A stretch of 34,677 nt of DNA from Candidatus Babeliales bacterium. Lineage in GTDB: Bacteria > Babelota > Babeliae > Babelales > Chromulinivoraceae. The stretch spans positions 1-34,677 of the forward strand of contig JAGOPI010000007.1 of assembly GCA_017992075.1 (NCBI GenBank), read 5' to 3'. The notes below the pieces were generated by a model. It was given only the letters and a program-made list of their open reading frames with translations. It searched no databases and was not told where the DNA came from. Position numbers and translations under genes: made by a program. Positions within the stretch are counted from its first letter, which is position 1. Each line of letters opens with the position of its first letter. Of this stretch, positions 32,118-34,677 are shown piece by piece.

Positions 32118-32130
32118 TTTGGTGACCAAA
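32118..32130 (+). promoter_or_regulatory. Palindrome in the GlmU-like gene leader
   Basis: TTTGG-TGA-CCAAA, a perfect five-base-arm palindrome just downstream of the probable transcription start. Candidate operator or short RNA hairpin. Confidence 0.35.
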
Positions 32131-32177
32131 TTTTCTTAACCACTTCACATTATTGGTAGAAGAAACAAAGGAAAATC

Positions 32178-33260
32178 ATGCTACAAAATGTACAAGCAAT
32201 TATTCTTGCTGGCGGAATTTCAGAACGATTTCAAACAGGAAAAACAAAATTTATTGAAAAAATTTGTGGTACAGAAATGATTCTTTACCCAATAAATCTT
32301 TTAGAATCTTTAAATATTCCAACAACGCTTGTTGTCGGCCTTCAAGCTGAACAAATAAAAAAAATTGTTCAAAACACTACTACAAGTGTAAAATTTATTA
32401 CTCAAAATCAACCACTTGGAACCGGTCATGCAGCACAACTCACCAAACCAATATGGTTTAAGGATCATATTTTAATTATGAACGGAGATATTCCGTTAGT
32501 AACTCCAGACATTATCAACAAACTATATCGAAAACATACAAAAACTGATGCTGACATTAGTTTTATAACAGCACATACTATGGATATCGATTCAACAAAA
32601 TATTCCCGTGTTGTAATTGATAATAATCAAATTAAAGTTATGGAAGAACCAACTGATGACATTGATGAATCAAATCAATGTTGCATTAGTGCTGGAATTT
32701 ATTTAGCAAAACGTTCATTTTTAGAAGAATATATCGATAAATTAGAAAAAAATAGCACCACGAATGAAATATATCTTCCAGAATTAATTCACATCGCAAG
32801 TAAACAACATAAAAAAATTGTAACAACACAAGTGTCACTTGATATTGTACGATCCATTGATACGCTTGCTGATTTGTGGGCAGTGGAACATATTAAACGT
32901 TCAGAGCTCTTGCAACATTGGATGAATCATGGCGTTCGATTTGCAAACACACTCAACGTACAAATTGAAAATAAAGTTCGCATTGAACCTGGATCTTACA
33001 TCAGTTCTGGTGCACTGCTCCTAGGCGCAACAACCATTAAAAAAAATGTTACGATTGGCGCTTATGCACACATTGAAAATTGCATCATTGAAGAAAGTGT
33101 TTGCATTCCTGCACATATCATCATTACCAATTCAATTGTCACAAAATCAATGAACCTGAAACCGTTTATGCAAATTGATGGCATAGCAATTAAAGAAAAA
33201 CAGGATATTCTATTTACAGGAGCATTAAAAACTGGATACATTGATCAACAAAATTACTAA
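32178..33260 (+). CDS. GlmU-like sugar-1-phosphate nucleotidyltransferase, short C-terminus
   Basis: Likely makes UDP-GlcNAc, the donor used by MurG, from UTP and GlcNAc-1-phosphate. The 360-residue protein has the pyrophosphorylase domain: LAGGISERF (10-18) with Lys at 22-24, QPLGTGHAA (78-86) and MNGDIPL with the Mg-binding Asp104. From about 265 on it shows a few left-handed beta-helix turns (IEPGSYISSGALLLGATTI), but E. coli GlmU has about 456 residues and a full helix bearing the acetyltransferase centre. That activity is probably missing here, so acetylation must be done elsewhere or GlcNAc-1-P imported. AAAGGA precedes the ATG. Confidence 0.8.
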   Translation: MLQNVQAIILAGGISERFQTGKTKFIEKICGTEMILYPINLLESLNIPTTLVVGLQAEQIKKIVQNTTTSVKFITQNQPLGTGHAAQLTKPIWFKDHILIMNGDIPLVTPDIINKLYRKHTKTDADISFITAHTMDIDSTKYSRVVIDNNQIKVMEEPTDDIDESNQCCISAGIYLAKRSFLEEYIDKLEKNSTTNEIYLPELIHIASKQHKKIVTTQVSLDIVRSIDTLADLWAVEHIKRSELLQHWMNHGVRFANTLNVQIENKVRIEPGSYISSGALLLGATTIKKNVTIGAYAHIENCIIEESVCIPAHIIITNSIVTKSMNLKPFMQIDGIAIKEKQDILFTGALKTGYIDQQNY

Positions 33261-33263
33261 CTC

Positions 33264-34514
33264 ATGATACGATTCATTCACACAGCAGACATTCATTTTG
33301 GCATGGAAAATTACGGTCGAATAGATCCAGAAACCGGAATTCATTCACGCTTGCTTGATTTTAAAAAATCATTCGATACGTGCGTAGATTATGCCATTGC
33401 AAACACTGTTGATCTTTTTATTTTTGCAGGTGATGCCTACAAAACTGCAAACCCAAGTCCAACACAACAAAAACTTTTAATGCAATCATTCATGCGTTTG
33501 TATCAAGCAAAAATTCCCGTCGTTATTGTTATTGGCAATCATGATAATCCTTTAAGTTTTGGAAAGGCAAACGCTTTAGATATTTTTGCACACCTACCTA
33601 TCGATGGCTTTCATGTTTTTGCAAAACCAAATGCACTTACCATTCAAACAAAATCTGGTCCTGTACAAATTGTTGGAATTCCTTGGCCAAATCGACATCA
33701 TCTTGCGCTCAATGCTGCACATGCTTTAGCATCTGCAAGTGAATTAACACAACATATTTCAGAATCATTAGCAAAAATCATTGTCAATTTTGCACAAAAA
33801 ATTGATCAAACAATTCCTTCAATTCTTGTCGGACATTTAACTATAAGCGCAGGAATTTTTTCAGGATCTGAAAAACGTGCAGTTTATGGACATGATCCAA
33901 TTTTACTACCATCACAACTTGCAATTACTCCATTTGATTATGTTGCACTTGGTCATTTACATCGATTTCAAAACGTCAATCCTGATGGAATTATTCCCAT
34001 CATTTATTCAGGGTCAATTGATCGAATTGATTTTGGTGAACGTAAAGAAACTAAAGGTTTTTGCGATGTAACAATTCATGAAAAATATAGAACAACGTTT
34101 AAACATATTGAAATCGATACACGCCCTTTTATTCAAATCGATGTTAGTTTAAACGATACGCATGACCAAACAGAACAAATTTTGACTGAACTGCAAAAAT
34201 ACACGCTTACTGATGCAATTGTAAAAATCACTTATGAAATTCCGACAACAAGCACCGACAATGTTGATGTAAAACGTATTCAAAAACATTGTGTTGATGC
34301 AATGTATCTTGTAGGTATCATTCCCATCAGGACTATTCAAACACGTGCACATCGAGATCTTTTGCGTCAAGAAATGAATCTTGAAACGTTACTTCATACT
34401 TATTTTGATGCGCATGAAGCACTAAAAAAACGTGCTGACACTTTGACACAAAAAGCATTAAATTTAGATGAAATTGCTCATATGTATGAAAAAGATGAAA
34501 CAGTTGAAACTTAA
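33264..34514 (+). CDS. sbcD: DNA repair exonuclease SbcD (Mre11-like)
   Basis: The nuclease subunit of the SbcCD complex, which opens DNA hairpins and trims double-strand ends. The 416-residue protein has all metal-binding motifs: HTADIHFG (6-13), FAGDAYK (54-60), GNHDNP (91-96), VGHLTISAG and LGHLHR. It starts three bases after the GlmU-like gene, so the two are co-transcribed. sbcC normally follows sbcD, but here a terminator that covers the stop codon and then an IS follow. The partner is either elsewhere or lost. Confidence 0.92.
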   Translation: MIRFIHTADIHFGMENYGRIDPETGIHSRLLDFKKSFDTCVDYAIANTVDLFIFAGDAYKTANPSPTQQKLLMQSFMRLYQAKIPVVIVIGNHDNPLSFGKANALDIFAHLPIDGFHVFAKPNALTIQTKSGPVQIVGIPWPNRHHLALNAAHALASASELTQHISESLAKIIVNFAQKIDQTIPSILVGHLTISAGIFSGSEKRAVYGHDPILLPSQLAITPFDYVALGHLHRFQNVNPDGIIPIIYSGSIDRIDFGERKETKGFCDVTIHEKYRTTFKHIEIDTRPFIQIDVSLNDTHDQTEQILTELQKYTLTDAIVKITYEIPTTSTDNVDVKRIQKHCVDAMYLVGIIPIRTIQTRAHRDLLRQEMNLETLLHTYFDAHEALKKRADTLTQKALNLDEIAHMYEKDETVET

Positions 34515-34549
34515 AAAATAAGATCCTCTCTTCAGTGACCTTATTTTTT
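34513..34549. terminator. Terminator overlapping the sbcD stop codon
   Basis: AAAAAATAAG (34513-34522) and CTTATTTTTT (34540-34549) form a perfect ten-pair stem with a 17-base loop and serve in both directions. The T-run ends at the IS boundary, so the IS was inserted directly after the terminator. Confidence 0.7.
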
Positions 34550-34551
34550 AA

Positions 34552-34568
34552 GAGCCTATACGAAAATT
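34552..34568. repeat. IS terminal inverted repeat, right copy
   Basis: GAGCCTATACGAAAATT matches the reverse complement of 106-122 without mismatch. Confidence 0.8.
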
Positions 34569-34677
34569 CCAGACATCTTAAAAAGTTGAGCAGAACAAGC
34601 AATTTGCAAAAAAGACAAATGAGAGATTTTAGATTTTGCCCAACAAATTTTAAGACCTCGATACCAAGATAACCAAC
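34556..34677 (-). CDS. Transposase C-terminus, cut by window edge
   Basis: About 40 codons on the minus strand contain WLSWYRGLKICW and LSFLQIACSAQLFKMS and end at a TAG that lies inside the IS terminal repeat (34558-34556). A W-x-x-x-W/R region followed by a hydrophobic helix is the usual tail of IS5-like transposases. No stop occurs in this part, so this end of the gene looks intact. It is the same kind of gene as the start seen at 1-36. Confidence 0.6.
   Translation of the reverse strand, partial: WLSWYRGLKICWAKSKISHLSFLQIACSAQLFKMSGIFV

Larger units (their letters stand above)
34552..34677 (-). mobile_element. Insertion sequence, transposase C-terminal end (partial)
   Basis: The right-hand copy of the IS starts with the terminal repeat GAGCCTATACGAAAATT (34552-34568), flanked outside by TAA. 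It continues beyond the window. It has the opposite end of the element to the one seen at 1-122, so the two copies have the same orientation. Confidence 0.8.

Noticed and set aside
1-34677. CRISPR array, tRNA genes or prophage genes
   Set aside because: No regularly spaced direct repeats, cloverleaf sequences or phage structural genes were seen in any gap.
1-34677. Composite transposon carrying the window as cargo
   Set aside because: The inside consists of housekeeping genes in ordinary operons; the IS copies more likely mark assembly or rearrangement points than a functional transposon.

Overview
The window is AT-rich, densely packed bacterial DNA with short intergenic spaces. The genes suggest a diderm, rod-type, host-dependent bacterium with a reduced genome. 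There is peptidoglycan synthesis (MurG, a class A PBP, UppS, M23 peptidase, PASTA protein), MreB, an outer-membrane beta-barrel protein, several secreted proteins of unknown family and a secreted eukaryote-type PPP phosphatase. The style fits Candidatus Dependentiae (TM6) or a similar protist-associated lineage, but that placement is an inference from gene style, not from a marker tree.

Layout. Both window edges lie inside copies of one insertion sequence in the same orientation (1-122 and 34552-34677). The left copy cuts a plus-strand gene, leaving only its 3' part (125-439). From 496 to 8700 the genes run leftward: uvrB, a secreted coiled-coil protein, an NAPE-PLD-like metallo-hydrolase behind a strong terminator-like leader, a ferredoxin that looks leaderless, an M23 peptidase and a 1095-residue duplicated CPBP membrane protease. 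A divergent region then starts dciA-murG on the plus strand, followed by a remnant resembling the FtsH C-terminus. A minus-strand pair (class A PBP and a secreted protein) is divergent from a small MreD-like membrane protein. Next come a secreted Thr-rich protein, rnpB (RNase P RNA), a PASTA protein, and uppS coupled by ATGA overlap to an unknown membrane protein sitting where cdsA often is.

From 17.9 to 26.5 kb the plus strand carries a HAD hydrolase, a sodium:solute symporter, a secreted GxSxG hydrolase, a secreted glutaredoxin and a metal ABC transporter. The transporter comprises a TroA/YtgA-like binding protein, an ATPase, a permease with a C-terminal winged-helix-like tail, and a second permease. 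It resembles the chlamydial ytgABCD layout but is interrupted by a decayed gene. Dispersed palindromic repeats with ends GTCATCC and GGATCCAG occupy the gaps around this cluster.

The last part has the secreted PPP phosphatase with tandem repeats after its signal peptide, a small secreted protein, the rsmA-mreB-OMP operon (minus), then a complex divergent promoter region and a GlmU-like nucleotidyltransferase and SbcD (plus), ending at a terminator that abuts the right IS copy. All computations were done by eye; no database search was run.
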